From: an uncultured Luteimonas sp.
GTDB taxonomy: Bacteria > Pseudomonadota > Gammaproteobacteria > Xanthomonadales > Xanthomonadaceae
Assembly (NCBI GenBank): GCA_938008415.1
Contig: CALLKI010000018.1
Span: 1 to 29,396 of the forward strand
Direction: 5' to 3'
Length of the DNA stretch: 29,396 bases
Shown here: piece by piece, positions 20,145 to 28,780 of the stretch
Layout of the letters: each line of letters starts with the position of its first letter
Numbering within the stretch: position 1 is the first letter of the stretch
Notes under the pieces: generated by a model
Databases searched by the model: none
Told to the model about the DNA's origin: nothing
What the model saw: the letters and a program-made list of their open reading frames with translations, nothing else
Position numbers and translations under genes: made by a program

Positions 20145-21131
20145 TCAGGGATGCTGGCGGACCATGCCGTCGATGCCGACCTTGTCCTTGATCCGCGCCT
20201 TCAGGCGCTCGGCCTCGGCGCGCGACGCGACCGGCCCGGCCTTGACCCGGGTCAGCCGGCCCCTGTCGGTGTCCACGGTGTCGGTGAAGGCCACGATGCC
20301 CTGCGCGCGCAGCCGGTCGCGCAGCGCGGTGGCGTCGGCGGCCTTGCTGAAGGCACCGAGCTGCACCACGAATCCGACGTCGGCCGCGGCCACGTTCCGG
20401 GTCCCGGCGGCCTGGCGCGCCGGCTCCGCCTTCGCCGGTCCGGGACTGGCAGGCTCCTGCCTCGTCTGCGGCTTCGCCTGCGCCTGCGGCTGGACGGCCT
20501 TCGCCGCCGCCGCGGTCGCGGGCCCGGCCGGGTTCGGGCCGGGCGGTGCCGCGGCATCGGCATCCAGCGCGACCACGCGCGGACTCACGTCCTGGCGCAG
20601 GCCCGCCGCGCGCACCCGCACGGACTCGGCCTCGGCGCGCGTGGCGTATGGCCCCAGCCGCACGCGGTGCGCGGGACGCCCGTTGAAATCGAAGGGCTCG
20701 GTGTAACCGGAAAATCCCGCCGCCTGCAGCTGGCGCAGCATGGCGGCAGCCTCGTCGGCGGACGCGAAAGAGGCGTAATGCACGGCGTAGTCGCCACCAG
20801 CCGTCGTGGGCGGCAGGCGCTCGCCGCCCCTGCCGTCGCCGGCATTGCCGGCCTCCGAGGCCACGGAGGCGGTGTCCACGGTCGGCAGCACATCGCTCCC
20901 CTCCCCGGCCTCGGGCGCGGGCAGCACGTCGCCCGCAGGTGCCGGGCCGGGCACCACCAGCGGCAAGTCCACGGTCTTGAACCCGTCCCCGGGCGCATCC
21001 GGCACGCGCAGCCGCAGGTCGGACACGCCACTGTCGGGAGCCGGACCCTTCACCAGCATCGGCAGGAAGATCACGGCGAGCGCGACCAGCACGGCCGCGC
21101 CGACGAGGCGCTGTTTCAGTCGGGGATCCAT
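20145..21131 (-). CDS. Membrane-anchored protein with two SPOR domains (DedD-like)
   Basis: The 328-residue protein has a short cytoplasmic N-terminus (MDPRLKQRL), one transmembrane helix (about 10-27), a Pro/Ala-rich periplasmic linker, and two SPOR-type domains at about 112-185 (DYAVHYASFASADEAAAMLRQL...) and 252-326 (GFVVQLGAFSKAADATALRD...). A second low-complexity Ala/Pro/Gln linker separates them. SPOR domains bind denuded glycan at the septum, so a role in cell division like DedD is likely. E. coli DedD has only one SPOR domain. The position between folC and purF matches dedD. A TATAAT element lies 30 bases upstream of the ATG. Confidence 0.87.
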   Translation of the reverse strand: MDPRLKQRLVGAAVLVALAVIFLPMLVKGPAPDSGVSDLRLRVPDAPGDGFKTVDLPLVVPGPAPAGDVLPAPEAGEGSDVLPTVDTASVASEAGNAGDGRGGERLPPTTAGGDYAVHYASFASADEAAAMLRQLQAAGFSGYTEPFDFNGRPAHRVRLGPYATRAEAESVRVRAAGLRQDVSPRVVALDADAAAPPGPNPAGPATAAAAKAVQPQAQAKPQTRQEPASPGPAKAEPARQAAGTRNVAAADVGFVVQLGAFSKAADATALRDRLRAQGIVAFTDTVDTDRGRLTRVKAGPVASRAEAERLKARIKDKVGIDGMVRQHP

Positions 21132-21160
21132 CGGACCGGGGCGCGAAGGAAGGCGCGGGA

Positions 21161-21166
21161 ATTATA
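21161..21166 (-). promoter_or_regulatory. Candidate promoter -10 (TATAAT) of the SPOR-purF-DUF455 operon
   Basis: A consensus TATAAT on the minus strand lies in the 57-base gap after folC and would start transcription near 21154, about 23 nt before ATG 21131. Just upstream of it (21170-21184), a 7+1+7 inverted repeat (CGCCCGG/CCGGGCG) follows the folC stop. It could be a weak folC terminator or a regulator site. Confidence 0.5.
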
Positions 21167-21188
21167 CGCCGCCCGGGCCGGGCGACCC

Positions 21189-22454
21189 TTAACCTCCCGA
21201 CAGCCGCCGCAACGCGACCGCCGCGGCGTGGAACGAGCCGAAGACCAGGATCCGGTCGCCCGCCGCCGATCCGGCCAGCGCGGCGTCCAGCGCCGCGTCG
21301 ACATCGTCGTGGTACCTGCCGTCCACGACGGTACCGCGCAGGCGTGCCTCCAGCGTGGCGGCGTCGAGGCCACGCGTCCCTGCCTCCAGCGTGCCGGCGA
21401 AATGCCACGCGTCCACGCCGGTCACGGCGCCGACCACGGCCGCCACGTCCTTGTCGGCCAGCGCGGCATAGACCACGCGCGTGCGCCCGTTCACCGGCGA
21501 GGCGCGCAGCCAGGCGTCCAGCTCGCGCGCGGCCTGCGGGTTGTGCCCGACGTCCACCGCGACCAGCACGCCGTCACGCTCGAAGCATTGCAGGCGCCCG
21601 GGCAGGCGCGCGCCGGCCACGCCGCGGGCGATGGCCTCCTCCGGGATCTCGAGGTCCAGCGCGCGCAGCGCGGCGATCGCGGTCGCGGCGTTGCGCAGCT
21701 GGACCGGGGCGGCCAGGGCGGGCAGCGGCAGCTCGAGGGCATAGTTGAGTTCGCGCCAGACCCAGCGGCCGCCCTCCGCCGGGTCGGCGAAGAAATCGCA
21801 GCCGGCGCGGATCGTGGAGGCGCCGATGCCGTAGGCATGGCGCAGCACGCTGGCTGGCGGGTCGTCCTCGCCCAGCACCAGCGGCCTCCACGGGCGCGCG
21901 ATCGCAGCCTTCTCGGCGCCGATGTCCTCGCGGTCCGCGCCGAGCCACTCCTGGTGGTCAAGATCGACCGTGGTGATCACGGCCACGTCGGCATCCACCA
22001 GGTTGGTCGCGTCGAGCCGGCCGCCGAGCCCGACCTCGAGGATGGCAAGATCGAGCCCCGCGCGTTCGAACAGCCACAGCGCGGCCAGGGTGCCGAATTC
22101 GAAATAGGTCAGCGGGACCCCGCCGCGCGCGGCCTCGACCGCGGCGAAGGCCCCGGCCAGGGCGCCGTCATCGGCCTGCCTGCCGTCGATCCGCACGCGC
22201 TCGTTGTAGGCCAGCAGGTGCGGCGAGGTATAGGCACCGGTGCGCAATCCCGCCTCGCGGGCGATGGCTTCGATGAACGCGACCGTCGAACCCTTGCCGT
22301 TGGTGCCTGCGACGGTGGCCACGCGGCGCGCGGGCCGGCCCAGCCCCATGCGCGCGGCGACCTCGCGCACGCGCTCGAGCCCGAGTTCGATGGCCTCCGG
22401 GTGCTGGCGCTCGATCCAGGCCAGCCATTCGTCCAGCGTCGCGGGATGGTCCAT
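21189..22454 (-). CDS. folC: Bifunctional folylpolyglutamate synthase/dihydrofolate synthase
   Basis: This 421-residue ATP-dependent Mur-ligase-family enzyme makes dihydrofolate and adds glutamates to folates. The P-loop is GTNGKGST (50-57). Also seen are GAYTSPHLLAYNERVRIDG, FEFGTLAALWLFERAGLDLAILEVGLGGRLDATNLVD and TTVDLDHQEWLG. The C-terminal ligase domain has VDVGHNPQAARELDAWL. I chose ATG 22454; a GTG at 22481 would overlap the upstream stop (GTGA) and add nine residues with no better ribosome site. It follows the histidine phosphatase gene closely and precedes the SPOR gene, as folC precedes dedD in E. coli. Confidence 0.95.
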   Translation of the reverse strand: MDHPATLDEWLAWIERQHPEAIELGLERVREVAARMGLGRPARRVATVAGTNGKGSTVAFIEAIAREAGLRTGAYTSPHLLAYNERVRIDGRQADDGALAGAFAAVEAARGGVPLTYFEFGTLAALWLFERAGLDLAILEVGLGGRLDATNLVDADVAVITTVDLDHQEWLGADREDIGAEKAAIARPWRPLVLGEDDPPASVLRHAYGIGASTIRAGCDFFADPAEGGRWVWRELNYALELPLPALAAPVQLRNAATAIAALRALDLEIPEEAIARGVAGARLPGRLQCFERDGVLVAVDVGHNPQAARELDAWLRASPVNGRTRVVYAALADKDVAAVVGAVTGVDAWHFAGTLEAGTRGLDAATLEARLRGTVVDGRYHDDVDAALDAALAGSAAGDRILVFGSFHAAAVALRRLSGG

Positions 22455-22477
22455 GGGGCTGCTGGCGTGCGTCGTGG

Positions 22478-23122
22478 TCACAGCGCGCGGTGCACCGCCT
22501 CGCCGAAGAACGGGGTGTGGTGGGCGCAGTCGTTCAGGCGCACGACCTCGAGCCGGTCCACCTGTGGCCCTTCGAGCAGGTTGAGCGTGGTCGGCGCCTG
22601 GCGGAAGGTCCACAGCCGCGAGAACGGGATGCCCAGCACGTGGCACAGCAACACGCGGTTGACCGCATCGTGCGCGACCACCAGCAGGGTGTCCTCCGGC
22701 CCCAGGCCCTCGCAGGCCCGGGCGAAGGCCGCCCAGGCGCGGTCGAAGACCTGGTGGATCGATTCGCCGCCGGGCATGTCCACGGTGTCAGGCGCTTCCC
22801 GCCAGGCGCGCAGGCGCTCCGGGTCGCGCTCGCGGATCTCGCTGGCCAGCATCCCCTCCCAGGTGCCGTGCGCGATCTCCATCAGCCCCGGGTCCGTGGC
22901 CAGCATCGCCGCGCGCGCCCCGCCCAGCGCCAGCTCCGCGGTGCGGCGGGCGCGGGACAGCGGCGAACTGACGGCGCGGTCGATGCGCACCCCGCGCAGG
23001 CGCTCGCCGAGGCGTCGCGCCTGCTCCTCGCCCACCGGCGAGAGCGGGATGTCTTCCTGTCCCTGGTAGCGGCCTTCGGCGTTCCACGGCGTCTCGCCGT
23101 GGCGGGCAAGCAGGATCCTCAT
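22478..23122 (-). CDS. Histidine phosphatase family protein (phosphoglycerate-mutase-like)
   Basis: The 214-residue cytoplasmic enzyme has the RHG signature ARHGETPWNAEGRYQGQEDIP (His8 is the phospho-acceptor), SSPLSRARRTAEL with a substrate-binding Arg, the acid in LMEIAHGTWEG, and the second catalytic His in LLVVAHDAVNRVLL. This is typical of cofactor-independent broad phosphatases such as GpmB, CobC or PhoE relatives. No cobalamin genes are near, so an alpha-ribazole substrate is not supported. It is first in a minus-strand run with folC directly downstream (22 bp apart, or overlapping if folC uses its GTG). Confidence 0.88.
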   Translation of the reverse strand: MRILLARHGETPWNAEGRYQGQEDIPLSPVGEEQARRLGERLRGVRIDRAVSSPLSRARRTAELALGGARAAMLATDPGLMEIAHGTWEGMLASEIRERDPERLRAWREAPDTVDMPGGESIHQVFDRAWAAFARACEGLGPEDTLLVVAHDAVNRVLLCHVLGIPFSRLWTFRQAPTTLNLLEGPQVDRLEVVRLNDCAHHTPFFGEAVHRAL

Positions 23123-23204
23123 GCGTGGCGTGTTCCTGGCGTGGGGGTGGCGCCCTCCCCGGGGCGCCCCTCCAGTCTAAGCGAGTGCACGGCCCAAAGG
23201 CGCG

Positions 23205-25361
23205 TCAACGCTTCGCCGGCACGCCCATTTCCTCCAGCAGTTCCGGCGCCGGGAACACCTCCTGCATGACCCAGCGCATGTAGCGCTGGTCCACGGAGAT
23301 GGTGCGGGTCATGTCCGGATCGAACACCCAGTTGGAGACGACGGCTTCCCAGTTCATGTCGAACAGCAGGCCGGCCAGGCGGCCATGGGCGTCGAGCACC
23401 GGCGAGCCGGAATTGCCGCCGGTCACGTCCAGGTCGGCCAGGAAGTTCACCGGCACCGTCTTCAGCTTCGCGTCCGCCAGCCCGCCGTAGCGCTTCTCCG
23501 CGATCGCATCGAGCAGGGCCTGCGGCGCGTCGAACGGGGCCTGGCCGGTCGCCTTTTCCGCCACTTCCTCCAGCCGGGTGAAGGCGGCCTGGCGGGAGCC
23601 GTCAAGCCTGGTGTAGGGCCGGACGTTGCCGAAGGTGATGCGCAGCGAGGAATTGGCATCCGGATAGACGGCCCCGCCATTGGCCGCGCGCCAGTCCGCC
23701 ACCGCCTTCAGGTAGACCGGCAGCGCCGCCAGACGCTCGCCGGCGCGCGTCTTCTGCTCCTCCTCGAGCGCGAGCAGCGCCGGCGTCAGCGCGACCGCGT
23801 AGCGGATCGCCGGGTCGTCGCTCTTCTCGAACGCCTCGCGGTCCGCGGTGAACCAGCGCAGGCGCTCCCCGGCGTCGCCCAGCCTGGTACGCGCCAGCGT
23901 CTCCACCGCACGGGAGATGGCCTTGTCGTCCGTGCCGCCCAGCCAGCCGTCCAGCTCCGGCAGGCGCTGCTCCTGCGGCAGCTTCGCGTATTCGGCCAGC
24001 CAGTAGCGCTGCAGCTCGGCGTCCATCGCAGCCACGTAGCGGCGGTCCATCTGCCGCAGCCCCGCCTCGATCGTGGGCAGGTCGCGCTCCTGGTAGCCCT
24101 GCTCGCGCCCGGCGTCGGGCTTTTCACGCTCGATCGCGAGCCGGTACAGCCGCAGCGCGGTGGACAGCGCGCCGGTGCCGTGGAGCATGCGCAACGCCAG
24201 GTCGCGCTCGCGCGTGGCGCGCTCGGCCTGCAGCAGCGCGACCAGCCGCGCGTGCGCCTCCAGCGCCGGCCGGCCCGCATCGCCCTGCGCCTCCAGCCAC
24301 GCCAGCACCGCGGATTCCTCGCGGCGCTTGGCCTCCGCGGCCCCGATGCGCGCGAACCCCTCGAGCTGGCCGTCGTAGTTCTTCAGCACGTTCTCCCAGC
24401 CACGCACGGTGCTGGCGTACTTCACCTCGACCTCGGGGTCGTCCTTGCCGCGCGCCTCGACCAGCGTGACCAGCGTCTTGTAATGGCGGCTGATGGTCGG
24501 ATACAGCCACTGCTCGGTCTCGTCGAACTCGTCGGCCAGCGCATAGCGGTTGGTGCGCCCCGGGTAGCCGGCCACCATCACGAAGTCTCCCTCGCGCAGC
24601 GGCCGGTCTGCGATCTTCAACCAGTGCCTCGGCGTGTAGGGCACGTTGTCTTCCGAATACGGCGCCGGCCTGCCGTCCGGCCCCACGTAGGCGCGGTAGA
24701 ACGAGAAGTCGCCGGTATGCCGCGGCCACATCCAGTTGTCGACCTCGCCGCCGTAGTTGCCGATGCTGCCCGGCGGCGCATACACCAGGCGCACGTCGCT
24801 GATCTCGAGGTTCCGGAACAGGCGGTAGTCGTTGCCGCCGAGGAAGCTGTACAGCCTGCAGCGGTAGCCCGGCTCCGCCTCGCACTCGGCCACCAACTGC
24901 TTCTCGATGTCGTCCAGCGCCTTCGTGCGCGCCAGCGCGTCGCCGCCCGCGGCGGCGATCGCCCCGTGGACGCGCCCGGTCACGTCGATGATCTCCTCGA
25001 GCACGTAGATCCTCGCTGACGGTCCTGCGCTGATCTCTTCGGCCTGCGTCGCGGCGCGGAAGCCGTCGCGGATCAGGTTCCGCTCCGGCGTGGAATTGAG
25101 CTGGATCGCGCCATAGGCGCAATGGTGGTTGGTCGCCACCAGTCCCTTCGGCGACACGAAGCTGGCGGTGCATCCGCCAAGCGAGACCACCGCGCCGAGC
25201 GGGTCGCCGGTGAGGTCTGCCAGCTGCTTCGGGTCGAGCTTCAGCCCGGCCTTCCTGAGCGCCCCGGAGATCTCCGGCAACTGCTGCGGCACCCACATGC
25301 CCTCGGCCGCGTGGGCCGCACCGGCCGCCAGCAGGGCCGCCATCAGGACTGTCTTCTTCAT
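23205..25361 (-). CDS. S46 family dipeptidyl-peptidase, copy A
   Basis: The 718-residue exported exopeptidase has a signal peptide (MKKTVLMAALLAAGAAHA) followed by AEGMW, the typical mature start of S46 enzymes. The split catalytic triad is H80 (VATNHHCAYG), D218 (WPRHTGDFS) and S651 (GGNSGSPVLD). N209 and W210 (EVDNWMW) are expected to hold the substrate N-terminus. It releases dipeptides from oligopeptides in the periplasm or outside. C64 and C81 flank the catalytic His and could form a disulfide, as could C160 and C168. The presumed S1 residue (Ser+18) is Met669, unlike the Gly or Arg I recall from DPP7/DAP BII and DPP11. GAGGA precedes ATG 25361 by seven bases. It lies 47 bases behind copy B. 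Confidence 0.93.
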   Translation of the reverse strand: MKKTVLMAALLAAGAAHAAEGMWVPQQLPEISGALRKAGLKLDPKQLADLTGDPLGAVVSLGGCTASFVSPKGLVATNHHCAYGAIQLNSTPERNLIRDGFRAATQAEEISAGPSARIYVLEEIIDVTGRVHGAIAAAGGDALARTKALDDIEKQLVAECEAEPGYRCRLYSFLGGNDYRLFRNLEISDVRLVYAPPGSIGNYGGEVDNWMWPRHTGDFSFYRAYVGPDGRPAPYSEDNVPYTPRHWLKIADRPLREGDFVMVAGYPGRTNRYALADEFDETEQWLYPTISRHYKTLVTLVEARGKDDPEVEVKYASTVRGWENVLKNYDGQLEGFARIGAAEAKRREESAVLAWLEAQGDAGRPALEAHARLVALLQAERATRERDLALRMLHGTGALSTALRLYRLAIEREKPDAGREQGYQERDLPTIEAGLRQMDRRYVAAMDAELQRYWLAEYAKLPQEQRLPELDGWLGGTDDKAISRAVETLARTRLGDAGERLRWFTADREAFEKSDDPAIRYAVALTPALLALEEEQKTRAGERLAALPVYLKAVADWRAANGGAVYPDANSSLRITFGNVRPYTRLDGSRQAAFTRLEEVAEKATGQAPFDAPQALLDAIAEKRYGGLADAKLKTVPVNFLADLDVTGGNSGSPVLDAHGRLAGLLFDMNWEAVVSNWVFDPDMTRTISVDQRYMRWVMQEVFPAPELLEEMGVPAKR

Positions 25362-25408
25362 CGTCGTTCCTCGGCTCGTATGTTGCATGGACGCGGCGGC
25401 GACCGGCG

Positions 25409-27583
25409 TCAATCCACCGGCAGGTTCATTTCCGCCAGCAGGTGTGGCGCCGGGTACACCTTCGCCATCAGCCAGCGCATGTAGCGCATGTCGACGTGGA
25501 TCGCGCGCTTGTAGCGCGGATCGAACATCCAGCTGGCGCTGACCGACTCCCAGTTGCTGTCGAAGTTCAGGCCGATCAGGCGGTTGTCGGCATCGAGCAC
25601 CGGCGAACCCGAATTGCCGCCGGTGGTGTCGAGGTTGGTGAGGAAGTTCACCGTCTGGGTGCCGAGCACAGGGTCGGCGGTGCCGCCGAAGTCGCCGCGC
25701 GCGATCGCATCGCGCAGGGCCTGCGGCGCGTCGAACGGCTCGACGCCGGTGTGCTTCTCGAGGATGCCGGCCACGGTCGTCAACGGGCGGTATTCGATGC
25801 CGTCGCGCGGCGACATCCCGCTGACCCGCCCGTAGCTGACGCGCAGGGTACCGTTCGCGTCCGGGTACACAGCCCGCCCCTGCGAGGCGCGGAATCCGGT
25901 CAGCGCCTGCATGTACGACGGGCGCAGGCGCAGCAGCTCGCCCGCGCGTTCCTTCTCCTCGGCCTCCAGGCGCAGGACCGCGGGCAGCAGCGTGGCGGCG
26001 GCACGCATCAGCGGGTCGTCGGAAGCGGCGATCTCCTCCGGCGGGGCCCTGAACAGGGCCAGCCTGGCATCCTCGTCGCCCAGCCGGGTCTGCCCGTACA
26101 GCCGCGACAGCGCTTCCCGGCCCGCCTCGTCGTTGCCGCCGAACACCGCGTCGAGCTCGGGCAGGCGCTGGTCGGCGGGCAAGGCGTGGTAGCGGCGCAG
26201 CAACTCGGCCAGGAGCGCCTGTTCGACCTCGGGCGAATAGCGGCGCTGCACCTGGCGCAACTGGCCCTCGATCAGCGCCTCGTCACGCTGCTGGTAGCCG
26301 GTTTCCCGCTGCGCGTCGGGCTTGCCGCGCTCGACCGCCAGCCGCTGCAGCTGCAGCGCACTGCGCAGCAACTGGGTCTGGCTGCGCATCAGGCCGAACA
26401 GCTGGTCGCGCTCGCGCGTGGCTCGCGCCGCGTCCAGCAGCCGTTCCACCGCCGCGATGTCACGCCGCAGGCGCGCCGCGTCCGGCTGGCGGGCGAGCCA
26501 TTCCAGCATCCGCGCCTCGTCCTGCGCGCGCACGGCCGCGGCATCGCTGCGACGCAGCCCATCGAGTTCGCCCTGGGCGCGCTTGAGGTTGTTCTTCAGA
26601 CTGGCCAATTGCGACGCGTACAACGTCGCGGCGGCGCGGTCGCGGGCGCCTGCCTCCTCGAGCACCTCCACCAGCGCGCCGAAGGTCTCCACCCGCCAGG
26701 GCAGCTGCCACCCGACCTGGTCGCGGAACTCGGACGCGGTCCGGTGACGGAAGGTCGTGCCCGGGTAGCCGGCGAGCATGGCGAAATCGCCCTCCCGGAC
26801 CGGCTGCAGCGACACCTGCAGGTGGGAAGGCGGCCTGTAGGGCACGTTGTCCGGCGAATACGGTGCCGGCTTCCCGTCGCGGCCGACGTAGGCGCGCAGC
26901 AGGGTGAAGTCGCCGCTGTGGCGCGGCCACATGAAGTTGTCGATCTCGTCGCCGTACCTGCCGATCGCGCTCGGTGGCGCGTAGACCAGGCGGATGTCGC
27001 GCAGCTCCAGCTGGCGCACCAGGTAGAAGTCGCGCCCGTAGTCCATGGTCGCAACGGAGCAGCGGTAGCCCGGCTCGGCCTCGCATTCGGCCACGGCGGC
27101 CTTGCCGGCGGCATCGACCGCGTCGTAGTAGGCGCGTCCCGTGCGGCCACGGGCGGCGGCGAGCACGCGGTCGGTGATCCGCTCGAAGCCGGTGGTCACC
27201 AGCACCCGGAAATCGGGACTGGCCGGCAGCTCGGCGGCCCGGTCGGCGGCGATGTAGCCGTCGCGGATCAGGTCGCGCTCGACGCCATCCCGGCCCTTGC
27301 CGCTGTTGTACTGGATCACGCCGAAGGCGACATGGTGGTTGGTCAGCACCAGACCCTCGCCCGAAACGAAGGCACCGGTCCCGCCACCCACCCGCACCAC
27401 CGCATTCATCGGCGCCGCGGTCAGGTCGGCCAGCGCCCCCGGATCGCCCCGATAGCCCGCCGCGCGCATCTGGCCGGCGATGGATGGAAGCTGGGAAGGC
27501 AACCACATGCCCTCGGCGGCGGCGGCGGGTGCAGCCGCGGCGAAGGCGAGGACGATGGCGGCGGAAAGCGAACGCATGCGCAT
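25409..27583 (-). CDS. S46 family dipeptidyl-peptidase, copy B
   Basis: The 724-residue exported paralogue of copy A has signal peptide MRMRSLSAAIVLAFAAAAPAAA, then AEGMW. The triad is H84 (LTNHHVAFG), D225 (WPRHSGDFT) and S658 (GGNSGSPVLD). N216 is kept, but the following Trp is Phe217. The cysteine pair around the catalytic His in copy A is replaced by Gly68 and Val85, a paired loss that removes a presumed disulfide. C168 and C175 remain. The S1 position (Ser+18) is Ser676. The copies are about full-length homologues but clearly diverged, so they likely differ in specificity. ATG 27583 is used; ATG 27577 is possible, and neither has a strong ribosome site. It heads a two-gene unit. Confidence 0.92.
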   Translation of the reverse strand: MRMRSLSAAIVLAFAAAAPAAAAEGMWLPSQLPSIAGQMRAAGYRGDPGALADLTAAPMNAVVRVGGGTGAFVSGEGLVLTNHHVAFGVIQYNSGKGRDGVERDLIRDGYIAADRAAELPASPDFRVLVTTGFERITDRVLAAARGRTGRAYYDAVDAAGKAAVAECEAEPGYRCSVATMDYGRDFYLVRQLELRDIRLVYAPPSAIGRYGDEIDNFMWPRHSGDFTLLRAYVGRDGKPAPYSPDNVPYRPPSHLQVSLQPVREGDFAMLAGYPGTTFRHRTASEFRDQVGWQLPWRVETFGALVEVLEEAGARDRAAATLYASQLASLKNNLKRAQGELDGLRRSDAAAVRAQDEARMLEWLARQPDAARLRRDIAAVERLLDAARATRERDQLFGLMRSQTQLLRSALQLQRLAVERGKPDAQRETGYQQRDEALIEGQLRQVQRRYSPEVEQALLAELLRRYHALPADQRLPELDAVFGGNDEAGREALSRLYGQTRLGDEDARLALFRAPPEEIAASDDPLMRAAATLLPAVLRLEAEEKERAGELLRLRPSYMQALTGFRASQGRAVYPDANGTLRVSYGRVSGMSPRDGIEYRPLTTVAGILEKHTGVEPFDAPQALRDAIARGDFGGTADPVLGTQTVNFLTNLDTTGGNSGSPVLDADNRLIGLNFDSNWESVSASWMFDPRYKRAIHVDMRYMRWLMAKVYPAPHLLAEMNLPVD

Positions 27584-27640
27584 GCAATCGGGTCCGGGAA
27601 CCAGGGGATTCCCGAGTTTATCCATCCCCCCCGTGCAGCC

Positions 27641-27660
27641 GCCATGACCATGGTCATGGC
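27641..27660. promoter_or_regulatory. Perfect 20-base palindrome between copy B peptidase and tdh
   Basis: The half-site GCCATGACCA is followed immediately by its exact reverse complement TGGTCATGGC. It lies in the 172-base divergent gap, 44 bases before the tdh -10 and 57 bases from the peptidase start. It is too exact to be ordinary spacer and is a plausible operator for a dimeric regulator of one or both genes. It has no U-tract and is unlikely to be a terminator. Confidence 0.55.
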
Positions 27661-27704
27661 CGGCTCCCGACCGCGTGCCGCCGGGGCGGAGGGTGCACGG
27701 CCCG

Positions 27705-27710
27705 TATAAT
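27705..27710 (+). promoter_or_regulatory. tdh -10 element (consensus TATAAT)
   Basis: TATAAT matches the consensus exactly and is preceded by CCCG. Transcription would start near 27717, about 39 nt before ATG 27756. No convincing -35 lies 16-18 bases upstream, so an activator or the palindrome at 27641 may matter. Confidence 0.6.
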
Positions 27711-27755
27711 CCGCCGCATCCGTACTTCCCGACAGGCATCCACATGGGCCGAACG

Positions 27756-28778
27756 ATGAAGGCGCTGGTCAAGCGCGAACCCGCCAGGGGCATCTGGATG
27801 GAAGAGGTGCCCGTCCCCTCCCCCGGCCCCAACGAGGTGCTGATCAAGGTGGAGAAGACCGCGATCTGCGGCACCGACCTGCACATCTACCTGTGGGACG
27901 AGTGGAGCCAGCGCACGATCAGGCCGGGCCTGGTCATCGGCCACGAGTTCGTCGGCCGCATCGCCGAACTCGGCCCCGGCGTGGACGGCTACGCCGTCGG
28001 CCAGCGCGTGTCGGCCGAAGGCCACATCGTCTGCGGCCACTGCCGCAACTGCCGTGCCGGACGCCAGCACCTGTGCCCGAACACGGTGGGCATCGGCGTC
28101 AACCGCGACGGTGCGTTTGCCGAATACATCGTGATGCCCGCCAGCAACCTGTGGCCGATCCCGGACCAGATCCCGTCCGAGCTGGCCGCGTTCTTCGACC
28201 CGTTCGGCAACGCCGCGCACTGTGCGCTGGAATTCGACGTGGTCGGCGAGGACGTGCTGATCACCGGCGCCGGCCCGATCGGGGTGATGGCCGCGGGCAT
28301 CTGCAAACACATCGGCGCACGCAACGTGGTGGTCACCGACGTCAACGACTACCGGCTCAAGCTGGCCGCCGACATGGGCGCCACCCGCGTGGTCAACGTC
28401 CGCGACACCTCGCTCAGGGACGTGATGTCCGACCTGCACATGGAGGGCTTCGACGTCGGCCTGGAGATGAGCGGCAACCCGCAGGCCTTCAACGACATGC
28501 TCGACTGCATGTATCACGGCGGCAAGATCGCGCTGCTCGGGATCCTGCCCAAGGGCGCTGGCATCGACTGGGACCGCGTGATCTTCAAGGGCCTGACCCT
28601 GCACGGGATCTACGGCCGCCGGATGTACGAGACCTGGTACAAGATGACCCAGCTGGTGCTGGACGGCTTCCCGCTGCACAAGGTGCTCAGCCACCAGCTG
28701 CCGGCCGACGAGTTCCAGAAGGGCTTCGACCTGATGGAATCAGGCCGGTCCGGCAAGGTCGTGCTGAGCTGGACCTGA
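27756..28778 (+). CDS. tdh: L-threonine 3-dehydrogenase
   Basis: This 340-residue zinc-dependent medium-chain dehydrogenase oxidises threonine to 2-amino-3-ketobutyrate with NAD+. Motifs are the catalytic zinc site CGTDLHIY and GHEFVG, the structural zinc cluster CGHCRNCRAGRQHLC, and the NAD-binding GAGPIGVMAAG. MLDCMYHGGKIALLGI and GIYGRRMYETWYKM are typical of Tdh. I use ATG 27756 because it gives MKALVK and the standard 340 residues; ATG 27744 would add four residues and has an ACAGG seven bases upstream, so it cannot be excluded. kbl follows 145 bases downstream for the next step. Confidence 0.96.
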   Translation: MKALVKREPARGIWMEEVPVPSPGPNEVLIKVEKTAICGTDLHIYLWDEWSQRTIRPGLVIGHEFVGRIAELGPGVDGYAVGQRVSAEGHIVCGHCRNCRAGRQHLCPNTVGIGVNRDGAFAEYIVMPASNLWPIPDQIPSELAAFFDPFGNAAHCALEFDVVGEDVLITGAGPIGVMAAGICKHIGARNVVVTDVNDYRLKLAADMGATRVVNVRDTSLRDVMSDLHMEGFDVGLEMSGNPQAFNDMLDCMYHGGKIALLGILPKGAGIDWDRVIFKGLTLHGIYGRRMYETWYKMTQLVLDGFPLHKVLSHQLPADEFQKGFDLMESGRSGKVVLSWT

Positions 28779-28780
28779 CG

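Noticed and set aside
17667..23069. A 1800-codon open frame on the plus strand
   Set aside because: It runs antisense through DUF455, purF, SPOR, folC and most of the phosphatase gene, all of which have clear family motifs on the other strand. Its composition (His, Arg, Gln, Val, Ala) is what GC-rich coding sequence gives when read in a complementary frame; stops are rare for that reason only.
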